Source: a virus
Direction: 5' to 3' (one strand)
IMG/VR virus record: IMGVR_UViG_3300024518_001786
Location: 1 to 43,890 of that record
DNA: 43,890 nt
The translations under genes and the position numbers were made by a program. The notes beneath the pieces were generated by a model. The model was given only the letters and a program-made list of their open reading frames with translations, did no database searches and was not told where the DNA came from. Below are positions 21,801 through 29,102 of the stretch, in pieces. Numbering within the stretch: the first letter of the stretch is position 1; the number at the start of each line of letters is the position of its first letter.

Positions 21801-23339
21801 GCGTTCATACTGTCGGACTTCTCCCGTAGGCTGATCAGCGCTCGCGAGGCAGTGACGGCTTTGAGTGGGTCTATCGGTGGTCTGCTGGACGCGTTCAGTA
21901 GCGCGGGCGGTACCATACTTGAACTCAACGGCATCGCCAACCTGTTTCTCTACACGATCAAACGTGTCGAGATGGGTGTGCTGGATGCCTCACATGCTAC
22001 TAGCTTGTTGGATAAGTCGTTTGACCAGTTCGTCGAGACCGCCCTGACCATGGGTGACCTGGGGCTCAGAGCCATACAACGAATCACCGCCGCAGCCAAG
22101 GAAGCGGGCGTAGAGTCCGAGGCGATTACCAACCGTCTGATCGAGGCCCACAAAGAACTAGAGCGGCTACTGGAACAGCGCAGTCAGTTTCTCGTCGACC
22201 AGGCCCGGGACCTGTTGGCTGCTGTCGACGACATACTCGCCAACCTGGGCAAGCGCGTGTTTGACGTCGATTTCTCGCTGCCCAACATCAGCGGTATGCG
22301 AGACATCGAGTTTGCCGTCACCGCCATCACTCAAGCCTTCAACGCCATGATGCTGGCCGGGGCTCCGCTGTCGGAGATCGTCGCCACCATCAGCGCCGCG
22401 CTCGACAAGCTCCAGCAGCGGGCCACTGATCTTGGTCTCAAACTGCCCGAGCCCTTCCAGCGCCTCTCCGAGATGATGGACATTCTGTCGAAGGGTCCTA
22501 TCAAGCGAATGATCACCAACCTTGAGGGGCTGGCGGCTGCGGCACAGGCGGCAGGCAACATGGGTATGCTGACCGCTGAACAGTTTGATCTATTTGGCGA
22601 TCGGCTACGTAAGGCTTTTCGTCGTCTCAAGCGCGGTGGTTTGTCAGGGGCCGAGGCACTAGCCGCCCTGGCACCGCAGCTCCAACTGCTACGCGACCTC
22701 TCGCAACAGTACGGTTTCGAGCTGGACAAGAACACCCAGAAACTCATCGAGCAAGCCGACGCGGCAGGGCTACTTACCGACAAGCAGCTCTCGACCGAGG
22801 ACATACTGATGCGCGGGTTCGACCGGATGCTGGAGGCGCTGAATGCCCTTATCACGGCGCTCGGTGGCGTGCCCGTAGCGCTGGAGGACTGGGAGCGAAG
22901 GACAGACCGCCCGACCGAGGATGTCGAGAAAAAGTTTGACAGTCTGGGGGACACCGCCACCACTGCCGCCAAGGCCGCCGTTACCGCCTGGGAGTGGGCG
23001 TTCAACCAGATCGCCAAGGCCGCCGAGGGACTGGCGACCATCACCATCACGGTCAGCGGCAATGTCGCCGACGTCGTGACTGCCCAGCACGGCACCGGTA
23101 TGTCCGACTTCGGCAAGGGCACCGTCGCCGTCCTCCACGGCCGCGAGCAGGTAGTCACCCAATCTCAGGGTCAGGGCATCGCCGCCATGGTGGCTGCGGC
23201 TATCGGTGGTGGTGGTCGAGATCCGCAGCTACAGGAGATCGTCGACTCGATCGGGTTCTTGTCGTCGTCGCTGCACCGCCAGCAGGCAGTACTCGCCGTC
23301 ACGGCCAGGGACGCGATGATCAAGGGCACGACGGGGTAG
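18822..23339 (+). CDS. Tape measure protein (TP901 family)
   Basis: 1505 residues, the longest gene; helical throughout. The first 200 residues match the TP901 tape-measure core (a GLIRLRDEFTGVLTRAS start, then LTRAVTLPLAAVGGLAVKAF, then FFLASAGLDAAASVEALP). Hydrophobic segments near 400-450 and 900-920 (AYAVVWAAVIVAVVAIW) probably act at genome delivery. At roughly 0.15 nm per residue the tail would be about 225 nm, a long siphovirus tail. The C-terminus includes a DFGKGTVAVLHGREQVV segment common in tape measures. It overlaps the chaperone by eight bases. Confidence 0.95.
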   Translation: MASIGTIEGLIRLRDEFTGVLTRASTQLQQTGAKAKRIGQMTSEAGSQLTRAVTLPLAAVGGLAVKAFGDFDDAMTGSLAIMGDVSETMRDRMGMTAREVAKTIDVSAKQAAESYFFLASAGLDAAASVEALPVVAKFGQAGLFDMARATDLLTDAQSALGLTIRDDVVANMTNMSRVSDVLVKANTVANASVEQFATALTSKAGTAMKQLNIEVESGVAVLAAWADQGVKAELAGERFNIVTRDLQRSYLANRQAFKQYNIEVFDAAGQFRNMADIIEDLEGALGGMSTEQQKVALGTLGFQERSVQATKSLIGLSDQIKDYETKLRAAGGITEEVANKQMQSLWKQLKLVKDRLVDVGITLGQSLGRSLQEFATGTLVPMIDKLAGLAKWFTDLPRPIQNTVFAIAAMVAIAGPLLIVLGGLITAFGSIAPAMGSVLAFISGPAGWIAAGVALLATWKPIRDFVISLGSQAISGLTKWIGVLVSRVREWWASTADARKFLAALARVIMADVVAAVRVVVGWVKSLVTWQINLNVAIVKAVVRFLEWSHIMDVVRFVGRALVDNIKLIWDWIKKATSAIVGWVGGLDGIVRVLRIANPAAALMIDKLKEWAEKAKANAAATEETKEKVAELGETITDVANTIDTATDQLDDFGGSMTALGADAKATKEALENELAQIRVLMSAHRMGGKAVEDLTIHFEALNSVISDTVSVEEAMSGGLVELAEKVIRGRKALQDMSTTADRTVLNMTRLQGAFTDNSRAIEQNAERYELLSRTSAGVDRSLSDLALLINELTLAMARGIITEKQFEEAMQRLATGVDDTKSIFADMDQAFAHAIANMIVNARSLGDSLKAMFEGRIKQAFTSLVSSMIKGFGKAMAAGDGFKKSIAAAFGAAKKAAKAATAGVKAYAVVWAAVIVAVVAIWKRHKKAAIDTAKELAKSWKVEISDKLAKDIDNLAKRLGNLAAAFRQHLPRAIREASISSASDLRKFINLAAFILSDFSRRLISAREAVTALSGSIGGLLDAFSSAGGTILELNGIANLFLYTIKRVEMGVLDASHATSLLDKSFDQFVETALTMGDLGLRAIQRITAAAKEAGVESEAITNRLIEAHKELERLLEQRSQFLVDQARDLLAAVDDILANLGKRVFDVDFSLPNISGMRDIEFAVTAITQAFNAMMLAGAPLSEIVATISAALDKLQQRATDLGLKLPEPFQRLSEMMDILSKGPIKRMITNLEGLAAAAQAAGNMGMLTAEQFDLFGDRLRKAFRRLKRGGLSGAEALAALAPQLQLLRDLSQQYGFELDKNTQKLIEQADAAGLLTDKQLSTEDILMRGFDRMLEALNALITALGGVPVALEDWERRTDRPTEDVEKKFDSLGDTATTAAKAAVTAWEWAFNQIAKAAEGLATITITVSGNVADVVTAQHGTGMSDFGKGTVAVLHGREQVVTQSQGQGIAAMVAAAIGGGGRDPQLQEIVDSIGFLSSSLHRQQAVLAVTARDAMIKGTTG

Positions 23340-23352
23340 GTGAGGTAGTAGT

Positions 23353-25644
23353 GTGGCAAACAGGATCTACATTCGCATCGAGGTCGAGCTGGCGGGTAGA
23401 GGTAGCGGCTGGACAGACATCTCAGCCGACCTCCACGGGCCCAGCGGCATTGACGGTGCCCGAGGGCTGAGCGGCGACCCTATTGACAGAGTTGCGACTA
23501 CCGGAGTCCTGACCTTTACTCTCATCAACTCGACAGCGAACTCGGCCGGACTTCTTGGCTACTACTCGCCGGGACACGCCAACTTGCGGTCGGGGTTCGC
23601 TGTCGGAATTGGTGTGCGTGCGTCGGCCGTTCTCGCACAGCCGGGTATCGGGTGGATCGAGTCGGACTGGATAGAGGAGGACTGGATCGGCCAGGACCCC
23701 GACCCGGTCGTCACGCCACTGTGGACAGGACAGATCACACGCATCACCCCAGGTACTGGCCAATACCTCTCGCGCCTGGTTCTGATCGAATGCCGCGACT
23801 ACATCGAACAGCTCGCCAGTCGCCGACTATCCGGTCTAGCAGTGGCCCAAGGTATAGCCGAAAGCGACGCGTTCCAGGCGGTGATCGACGAGATGCCGAT
23901 CGCCCCTCGCGACACCCTGGTGACCAGTGGGCCCGACACGTTCAACTTCGCATTCGACCTCTCACGAGACGAGCGCACCGTACCTCTACAAGAACTCCAG
24001 CGCATCGCGGTGTCGACGCTGGCGGTGGTGTGGCTGACGGGTGAGGGCACCCTGGTATACGAGCCGAGAAACCAGATCCGTGCCGACCCGTCTAACCCAC
24101 TGACACCCGACATCGCGTTGACCGAGGCGGACTTGCGCAATGCGTTGCCACCAGAGGTAGACGACCTGTCCGTCGACATCATCAACAAAGTACAGACGAT
24201 CGTCACTCCCCGTAGCCTGGACATCGTCGGTGGCCTTGAGGTGCTGTATCGAGCGGTGCAGGCCATTCCGTTTGGGCTGGGCGTGACCGAGTTCAGAGGT
24301 CTGTTCACCGACCCGGACCAACGGGGGTTTCGGGCCGGTGGCATAGGAACGGTAGCGCCGGTAGCGTCGACTGACTACGTATTCAACACCGAGGAGGACG
24401 ACAGCGGCACCGACATCACCGCACAAGTCGCAGTCACGTCGGTCGCCAGCGGAAACTCGGTCCTGTTCACCGTCAACAACCAGTCCGGCCGCACCGCGTG
24501 GGCTACTACTCTCCAGTCGCGTGGCTACGTCATCACCGCCCAGGAACGCATCACCCTGAAAGCTACTGACGACGTGTCTATAGCTGCGATAGGCGAAAAC
24601 CCGCTGACTGTCGACATGGTCTATCAGTCAAACATCTCGACCGCCCAGGAACTCGCTTACTGGCTGCTACACGTCCTATCGCAAGCGGCCAGGCGTCCCA
24701 GGTCGATACCACTGTGGTTGGACCCTGACGACCTCACCAGGGCCCAGGAAGTACTAGATCGTGACATATCCGATGTGGTGTCGATGACCGAGACCATGAC
24801 GGCGCTCGACGGCGATGAGCGGTACTTCATCGACGCCATCGGGTTTCGGGTAATGCCCGACCAGACGGTGTGGATAGAGTGGATGCCCACGGTCGCCAAC
24901 GCTGAGCGGTTCTGGCATCTGGGCGTGGTCGGGTTTGGTGAGCTGGGGGTGAACACCCATCTAGGGTTTGACAGCAACATCGCATTTTCCACCGACCAAC
25001 ACCTGACCACAGGCGGCAGCCAAAAGGACACCGACGTCTACACCACCGGGGTAATCGCTCCGACGGCCGACGCGCTGATACTCGTGTGGGTGGCGTACGG
25101 GAGAAGTGACAGCACCGTGCCCAGCTCGCCTACCCTGTCCGGCAACGGTCTGACCTGGGTCGAGGTGGCGAGCGTGAACTACAAGGCGTCCGGTGATACA
25201 CCCGGTGCCCAGCGTCGACGGCTGACGTTGTTCCGGTCCATGGGCGCGGGGCCTGCGCCTGGTGCGGTCACGATCACGTTCTCAAACGATCAGACGGTGT
25301 GCTCGTGGTCTATCGCCGAGTACGTCGGGGTCGACACGGGCGGCGCACAGGGTAGCGCGGCCGTCGTCCAGTCAGCTAGTAATTCCGACAAGGACGTATC
25401 CTCTATCGCCGTCACCCTGGCAGCATTCGGCGACCCGCTCAACCGACCGGCTATGGGTGTTGGTCTGCGCGGGTCGGATACACTAGAGGAGGAGGGCGGG
25501 TGGACGCTGATAGGCCGACGTGCCACCAAGGAGTCGATCATGTCGGCGTGGAAATCCGACAGCACGGACACGAGCTGTACCGCCCTGATACCGGGTGCCA
25601 GTGGCCACGTCGGAGCAATAGCAGTAGAGATCAAGTACGCGTAA
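23353..25644 (+). CDS. Tail tip / baseplate hub protein with C-terminal jelly-roll-like domain
   Basis: 763 residues from GTG 23353. First large gene after the tape measure, where distal tail and hub proteins lie; no separate Dit gene is present, so this may combine roles. The N-terminal beta part (IYIRIEVELAGRGSGW, then TTGVLTFTLIN) resembles hub domains. W101-I112 read WIESDWIEEDWI, close to the motif in the 11574 protein. From about residue 520 a different beta domain follows (TGVIAPTADALILVWVAY, SGNGLTWVEVA and CSWSIAEYVGVD), a module common in phage appendages that probably contacts the host. Confidence 0.75.
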   Translation: MANRIYIRIEVELAGRGSGWTDISADLHGPSGIDGARGLSGDPIDRVATTGVLTFTLINSTANSAGLLGYYSPGHANLRSGFAVGIGVRASAVLAQPGIGWIESDWIEEDWIGQDPDPVVTPLWTGQITRITPGTGQYLSRLVLIECRDYIEQLASRRLSGLAVAQGIAESDAFQAVIDEMPIAPRDTLVTSGPDTFNFAFDLSRDERTVPLQELQRIAVSTLAVVWLTGEGTLVYEPRNQIRADPSNPLTPDIALTEADLRNALPPEVDDLSVDIINKVQTIVTPRSLDIVGGLEVLYRAVQAIPFGLGVTEFRGLFTDPDQRGFRAGGIGTVAPVASTDYVFNTEEDDSGTDITAQVAVTSVASGNSVLFTVNNQSGRTAWATTLQSRGYVITAQERITLKATDDVSIAAIGENPLTVDMVYQSNISTAQELAYWLLHVLSQAARRPRSIPLWLDPDDLTRAQEVLDRDISDVVSMTETMTALDGDERYFIDAIGFRVMPDQTVWIEWMPTVANAERFWHLGVVGFGELGVNTHLGFDSNIAFSTDQHLTTGGSQKDTDVYTTGVIAPTADALILVWVAYGRSDSTVPSSPTLSGNGLTWVEVASVNYKASGDTPGAQRRRLTLFRSMGAGPAPGAVTITFSNDQTVCSWSIAEYVGVDTGGAQGSAAVVQSASNSDKDVSSIAVTLAAFGDPLNRPAMGVGLRGSDTLEEEGGWTLIGRRATKESIMSAWKSDSTDTSCTALIPGASGHVGAIAVEIKYA

Positions 25645-25656
25645 AGGAGCACACCG

Positions 25657-26019
25657 ATGGCATGGGTAGACATGGTAACCAGAGCACTGAGCTACTTGGT
25701 GTCTCCGACCGACTGGAACACTGCGGTAGGAAATCTCGACCACTTGCGCGAGGGAGTAGTGGGCAAGGCGGCTGGCTTCACTATCGACCCGACCGAGGCG
25801 GTCATCTACATCGTCGACACGTCGGGAGGTGCCAGGCAGGCGACGATACCCGCCGCCACTATAGTCACCCAGGTCACCGTCAAGCGAGAGGGCGCGAGTA
25901 ACGTGACCTTCACCGGGGCCAACGTCGACGGCGGCGCACTGGCTACCTTGAGTGTTGACTACGACTGGGTGACGATCGCGTCAGACGGATCTGCCTGGTA
26001 CATGATCGGGCACTCGTAA
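25657..26019 (+). CDS. Small tail-tip / fibre protein
   Basis: 120 residues with SD AAAGGAGCACACCG. The N-terminal LSYLVSPTDWNTAVGNLDHL and the C-terminal VTIASDGSAWYMIG form a recurrent pattern in short appendage proteins: a helical attachment segment followed by a beta repeat with ATLSVDYDWVTI. It would extend from the tail tip and may bind the receptor. A second frame in the same region (25500-25901) lacks SD and composition and is a shadow. Confidence 0.65.
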   Translation: MAWVDMVTRALSYLVSPTDWNTAVGNLDHLREGVVGKAAGFTIDPTEAVIYIVDTSGGARQATIPAATIVTQVTVKREGASNVTFTGANVDGGALATLSVDYDWVTIASDGSAWYMIGHS

Positions 26020-26041
26020 CACAACCAGCAAGGAGAGCACC

Positions 26042-26233
26042 ATGGAAGTACCCAAGCACCCGGACCTCAGCGAGCACGAGTCCGCCATTTACTGGGGCGG
26101 GCTGGGCATCCTGCACACCCGCTACGTAGCGCCATCAACCGGGCTGGAGCGGCTCATCATTGAGGCGGCTTTCGAGGTAGTCAAGGAAGAAGGGCGCAAG
26201 TTCATCGACAAGCTCGACCCCACCGACGACTGA
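26042..26233 (+). CDS. Small hypothetical protein
   Basis: 63 residues with a strong SD (AAGGAGAGCACC). Predicted helical, acidic, with a tryptophan near the middle (SAIYWGGLGILHTRY) and an EVVKEEGRKFID helix. The last base of its stop is the first base of the next ATG (TGATG), so it is probably co-expressed with the membrane protein that follows. The family is not recognised. Confidence 0.6.
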   Translation: MEVPKHPDLSEHESAIYWGGLGILHTRYVAPSTGLERLIIEAAFEVVKEEGRKFIDKLDPTDD

Positions 26234-26853
26234 TGGCTAACGGCCGCATCAAGATCGGCCCACTGGACATGGCGCTGCCTCACTGGGGCATCGTCGGATT
26301 CACTCTGCTGGCTCTGGCAGCGAGTATCGGGTGGCTCGGGTTCAAGGCGTGGGAGCGTATCGACAAGCGCCCACGCGTGACCCAGGACTACCTCGTGCAA
26401 GCGGCCGAGATGCAGAAACACTACACCCGCGACCCGCCACCTACCGACGAGTTCAACCTGCTAGACGGCCAGCTCAACATCGAGTTCTATGGTGGGGCAC
26501 TAGGTGACAAATGTGTCGCTACCACACGCGGCGGTATTACCCGATTCAGTCTCGACCCGACCAGAAAGCTGGAGGTGATCACCGCAGCATACGCCCAGCG
26601 CGCCGAGATCCTGCTGGCCGGGTTCGTCGGGCGTATCGCGTGCCCGTGGGAGTACGGGTGTCCACGAGCTGGTGCGTGCTACCACCACGGCGAGGACCTG
26701 TACAGCGGTCAGTTCACCTGGTGCTACGGCGAGCAGCGCGGGTGTGAGGTCGACGTGTGGCGACGGTTTCCAGACGGGTGTACGCATGTCCAGATATGGA
26801 ATCGGTGCGCGTCAGGCTGGGGCGGTGTGACCTGGCGCTGCTGTCTGCACTGA
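26233..26853 (+). CDS. Membrane-anchored cysteine-rich protein
   Basis: 206 residues, TGATG-coupled. One membrane helix close to the N-terminus (WGIVGFTLLALAASIGWLGF) is followed by a long polar domain. The domain has about ten cysteines in its second half (KCVATT, ACPWEYGCPRAGACYHH, WCYGEQRGCEVD, RCASGW and the C-terminal RCCLH). This suggests a disulfide-stabilised domain outside the cytoplasm. Last gene of the late operon. Its function is unknown; a role in lysis or in modifying the host surface (for example superinfection exclusion) would suit its topology. Confidence 0.65.
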   Translation: MANGRIKIGPLDMALPHWGIVGFTLLALAASIGWLGFKAWERIDKRPRVTQDYLVQAAEMQKHYTRDPPPTDEFNLLDGQLNIEFYGGALGDKCVATTRGGITRFSLDPTRKLEVITAAYAQRAEILLAGFVGRIACPWEYGCPRAGACYHHGEDLYSGQFTWCYGEQRGCEVDVWRRFPDGCTHVQIWNRCASGWGGVTWRCCLH

Positions 26854-26857
26854 ACAC

Positions 26858-26893
26858 AAAAAGGGCGACGGCCGCCCACGGAGCCCGTCGCCC
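26858..26893 (-). terminator. Intrinsic terminator for leftward transcription
   Basis: On the - strand, GGGCGACGG (complement of 26885-26893) pairs with CCGTCGCCC (26863-26871): nine pairs, 13-base loop, followed at once by five U (26858-26862). This is a standard Rho-independent terminator ending the early operon just before it would run into the late genes. In the + direction there is no T-run, so it is weak for the late operon. Confidence 0.85.
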
Positions 26894-26921
26894 ACCTGGC
26901 TGGGGGTGTCTACCTACCAGC

Positions 26922-27239
26922 TCAGGCGTCTCTGTTCAGCGCCTTGTACCCTGGCCGCGCTTTGACGTAGTCGCGTGACTCTCTGAGGCCCCACCCGGTC
27001 ATCTGCATGACGATCTTGATCGCCTCGATCGAGCGCCCGCGACTGAGCTGGTTGTCCACTGCGATGTCCATGTCCAGTCGGCCGCCCAAGTCAGGGATCG
27101 GGATGTGGTGCTCGGTGATCGTCTCGATCAGCAGCTTGTGGTACGTCACACTGCGCTCGGCCTGAGCACGCATGGCTCTCACCTTAGCTCTCAAGAACCA
27201 CGGCCACCAGTACCGCCACCCTGTCAGCGGTGCGCTCAT
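26922..27239 (-). CDS. Small protein with L7/L12-like C-terminal helix pattern
   Basis: 105 residues, last gene of the leftward operon. The N-terminus is aromatic and basic (WRYWWPWFLRAKVRAMRA), perhaps membrane-associated. The C-terminal 45 residues contain SIEAIKIVMQMTGWGLRESR followed by DYVK, which recalls the ribosomal L7/L12 C-terminal pattern (K-I-x-x-I-K-x-V-R-x-x-T-G-L-G-L-K-E-A-K). In L7/L12 this surface binds translation factors. Whether the phage protein mimics that contact is a guess. It overlaps the next gene by four bases. Confidence 0.6.
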   Translation of the reverse strand: MSAPLTGWRYWWPWFLRAKVRAMRAQAERSVTYHKLLIETITEHHIPIPDLGGRLDMDIAVDNQLSRGRSIEAIKIVMQMTGWGLRESRDYVKARPGYKALNRDA

Positions 27240-27430
27240 CCGTCACCTCCTATGCGCCACCGCTCCAGCTCACGTAGCCGGTCGTCCAGCCGGTCGATTC
27301 GGTGAACGGTTATCGCGTGGGTTGAGTACAGCAGTGCGATCCTGCGCTCGGCACGCGCAAGCACGATAAAGACGACCATCAGCGCGAGCGCTAGCAGCGT
27401 CAGAAATGCAAACACGATTACGGTAGTCAT
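27236..27430 (-). CDS. Small single-pass membrane protein
   Basis: 64 residues. The first 27 residues are an uninterrupted membrane helix (MTTVIVFAFLTLLALALMVV), followed by a basic, helical tail with RIDRLDDRLRELERW, a likely short coiled coil. Overlaps both neighbours by four bases. The topology suits a small inner-membrane anchor. Function unknown; a holin is less likely because the gene lies in the early operon. Confidence 0.65.
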   Translation of the reverse strand: MTTVIVFAFLTLLALALMVVFIVLARAERRIALLYSTHAITVHRIDRLDDRLRELERWRIGGDG

Positions 27431-27774
27431 GCCTTGCCCTTCGACACTTTCCAGTACGGCGCTGACTCGGTGGTCACCGTCGCCTCCTCGATCACGTCCA
27501 TGCCCACGCCAGCGTCGAGTAGTTTCTCCTTGCTGATGGACGATCGCTTGGTGGTGGACTTGAGCATGTTCCAGCCCGGGCCCGTGATCTTGATCGCACG
27601 GATACGCGCCCGCCTGGTCAGGTCGGCCAGGTCGTCACGTAGTCCATCCTTGATGGTCTCCAGCGCGTTGAGCTGGGTCTGGGTCTCTCGGATCTCCTCG
27701 CATATCGAGGTGATCTGTCGCCGTACCTTGGCGTCCTTGATCTCGTCGATAGGCTTACCGGGGATTGTCGTCAT
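27427..27774 (-). CDS. Coiled-coil hypothetical protein
   Basis: 115 residues, mainly helical. The N-terminal 60 residues form a probable coiled coil (ITSICEEIRETQTQLNALET). The C-terminal half is a small domain with STTKRSSISKEKLLDAGV and ends YWKVSKGKA. No membrane helix, cysteine cluster or catalytic motif is seen. ATGA-coupled to the membrane protein downstream, with which it may form a complex. Family not identified. Confidence 0.6.
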   Translation of the reverse strand: MTTIPGKPIDEIKDAKVRRQITSICEEIRETQTQLNALETIKDGLRDDLADLTRRARIRAIKITGPGWNMLKSTTKRSSISKEKLLDAGVGMDVIEEATVTTESAPYWKVSKGKA

Positions 27775-27777
27775 TGC

Positions 27778-28050
27778 TCACTCCTTCGCTCGGCCCGTGA
27801 CCTTGAGCGTGTTCTGGTCGATGATCCGACCGCAGGCGGCGCAGACGTAGGACACACCGTCCCACGGACCATCTATGGTGGGCTCGATCTCGGCTCCGCT
27901 CTCGTCGCACGGATAGAACCCGGAGCTGTGCTCGGTGTTGCGGCAGACGCACACCCAGCCACCCGCCGTCTCGGTGATGGACTCGATTGGTGCGACGACG
28001 GGCGGGGCAGGCATCGCGCCACCGGTCGTCGGGTTTCTAACCCACGTCAT
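27778..28050 (-). CDS. Small zinc-ribbon-like protein
   Basis: 90 residues. Two cysteine pairs are visible: VCVCRNTEHSSGFYPC and YVCAACGRIID, spaced like a zinc ribbon. The N-terminal part is proline-rich. Binding one zinc ion is likely; RNA, DNA or protein contact would follow but cannot be told. It overlaps the gene upstream by four bases (ATGA). Small zinc-binding proteins are frequent in this early region. Confidence 0.6.
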   Translation of the reverse strand: MTWVRNPTTGGAMPAPPVVAPIESITETAGGWVCVCRNTEHSSGFYPCDESGAEIEPTIDGPWDGVSYVCAACGRIIDQNTLKVTGRAKE

Positions 28051-28226
28051 CGGAGTCCCGCCGCCCGCTTGACTGTCGCCACGATCCGCCCCTCGCGCCG
28101 CTTCCGCTCGCCCGGGGTCAGACCGACGATGGACAGCGCCGGGTTGGCCTGCTGTCTGATCATCTTGGGACCGTAGGTGTTGCGCGGTGCCCGGGATGTC
28201 CGGTTTTTGAGCTGGTTTCGCTTCAT
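28047..28226 (-). CDS. Small basic protein
   Basis: 59 residues: starts MKRNQLKNRTSRAPRN and ends VATVKRAAGLR. SD is GGAGGGACGAC immediately upstream, and both ends overlap neighbours by four bases. Rich in Arg/Lys and Asn/Gln, with a middle GLTPGERKRREGRIVAT that could be a nucleic-acid-binding helix. There is no known family. The strong SD and exact coupling support it as a real gene despite its small size. Confidence 0.65.
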   Translation of the reverse strand: MKRNQLKNRTSRAPRNTYGPKMIRQQANPALSIVGLTPGERKRREGRIVATVKRAAGLR

Positions 28227-28474
28227 GTCGTCCCTCCTTCTAGGGATGATGGTGTGTACGTAGGAACCAGAAATGCTTTCTGCTCCGGGTCGGCGTATCG
28301 TCTGATCTCTCTGACTCTAGGCCCGTCGGGCACCAGGCGAGAGATCCTCAACCCGCCTCGTGGGCCGTACTCTGCTTGCTCCCAGGTGTCCGGCGATCCA
28401 AGGATCATGAAACCGTCGTTCCCTTCCATCCACGACCAGTCGGCCGCCAGCTCGTGTAGTGTCGTCTCGCTCAT
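28223..28474 (-). CDS. First gene of leftward operon, hypothetical
   Basis: 83 residues from ATG 28474 (MSETTLHELAADWSWMEG). No SD precedes it, while a near-consensus promoter ends at 28484, so the expected transcript starts within a few bases of the ATG: probably leaderless or nearly so. A TTG upstream at 28513 would lie within the -35 element and is excluded. Composition is acidic with many aromatic residues; FMILGSPDTWEQAEYGPRG and a DGPRVREIRRYAD segment show no known fold. Its expression should be strongly controlled by the operator. Confidence 0.7.
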   Translation of the reverse strand: MSETTLHELAADWSWMEGNDGFMILGSPDTWEQAEYGPRGGLRISRLVPDGPRVREIRRYADPEQKAFLVPTYTPSSLEGGTT

Positions 28475-28483
28475 TACATACAG

Positions 28484-28513
28484 AGAATACACGACCGGGG
28501 GGGTGCCTGTCAA
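28484..28513 (-). promoter_or_regulatory. Sigma70-type promoter of leftward operon
   Basis: Read on the - strand: TTGACA (28513-28508), 18-base spacer, TATTCT (28489-28484). Expected start is about 28477, three bases before the ATG at 28474. The palindrome at 28501-28519 covers the -35 box, so a repressor bound there would block RNA polymerase. Confidence 0.8.
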
Positions 28514-28519
28514 GCACCC
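28501..28519. promoter_or_regulatory. Palindromic operator (copy 1)
   Basis: GGGTGC-CTGTCAA-GCACCC: six-base perfect arms with a seven-base centre. It overlaps the -35 box of the operon promoter. 18 of 19 bases match the copy at 40881-40899. The left half, GGTGCCTGTCAAG, differs by one base from the GGTGG(A/C)TGTCAAG repressor site of cluster A mycobacteriophages. Confidence 0.75.
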
Positions 28520-28528
28520 TATAGCTTG

Positions 28529-28783
28529 CTAATCCGGGCAATACCGATGGTCGACCTCCGGCAATGGTTCTAGCCGTCGGCAGTGGTCCGCTACCAACTC
28601 GCCCAACATCGACAGGCTAATCCCCCACTTCTCGCATAGCTGTGTGAAGGTCAGACCGCGAGAGTGGATCTCGTGGCACAGGATCTCACCGAAGCTACCA
28701 CCACAGCCGGTCGAATGGTCGAAGTACTGGCGCTCAATCTCCTCACGGAGCATGCACAGGTGGGATTGCTCTACTTCGGTCAC
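28529..28783 (-). CDS. Helix-turn-helix-like small protein
   Basis: 84 residues from GTG 28783; an internal ATG at 28753 is possible and neither has a clear SD. The C-terminal half contains GLTFTQLCEKWGISLSMLGE, which has the spacing of a helix-turn-helix (hydrophobic, A/C at position 5, G at 9, I/L later). Three cysteines and a histidine lie around FDHSTGCGG and CHEIHS. It is encoded immediately upstream of the operator/promoter, so it could be its regulator, although there is no direct evidence. The closest alternative is a host-factor-binding protein. Confidence 0.5.
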   Translation of the reverse strand: MTEVEQSHLCMLREEIERQYFDHSTGCGGSFGEILCHEIHSRGLTFTQLCEKWGISLSMLGELVADHCRRLEPLPEVDHRYCPD

Positions 28784-28802
28784 TTAGATCCAAACTGAGC
28801 CA

Positions 28803-29102
28803 CTACCGCAGCTTGTTTCTCACTCGCCTGAAATGACCCTTGTACGACGCCGCCCGCCGTTCTTGGTGGGCCGCCCGGTGCATTGCCGAGTAGTACCTGG
28901 ACTCGGCGCTCGACAGCTTGCCTTCCAGGGCCGCAACCTTTTTCTCCAGCTTCTGATTGTCGGTCGACGTGAACGCTTGCCGTGGCCACTTACACGAGGT
29001 GTTGGGGCACCTGAATGCTCGGCCGTCCTGCCTACACTGGCGGTAGAACTCGGCCGATACCCCAAACACCATGTGACAGCTACCGCACTCGATCGAGGTC
29101 AT
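28803..29102 (-). CDS. Zinc-finger and coiled-coil protein
   Basis: 99 residues. The N-terminal 45 residues have paired cysteines (IECGSCHMVF, RQCRQD, FRCPNTSCKW) that can hold one zinc ion. The remainder is a long charged helix (LEKKVAALEGKLSSAESRYY and more) ending in a basic tail. ATGA-coupled to its upstream neighbour, which also has paired cysteines. Likely a small nucleic-acid-binding or adaptor protein; a specific role cannot be given. Confidence 0.65.
   Translation of the reverse strand: MTSIECGSCHMVFGVSAEFYRQCRQDGRAFRCPNTSCKWPRQAFTSTDNQKLEKKVAALEGKLSSAESRYYSAMHRAAHQERRAASYKGHFRRVRNKLR

Noticed and set aside
18962-22000. Several long antisense frames within the tape measure gene
   Set aside because: Ser/Ala/Thr-rich composition is typical of antisense shadows, with no SD and no domain.
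26858-26893. Bidirectional terminator
   Set aside because: Only the leftward side has a U-tract; the late operon side lacks one.
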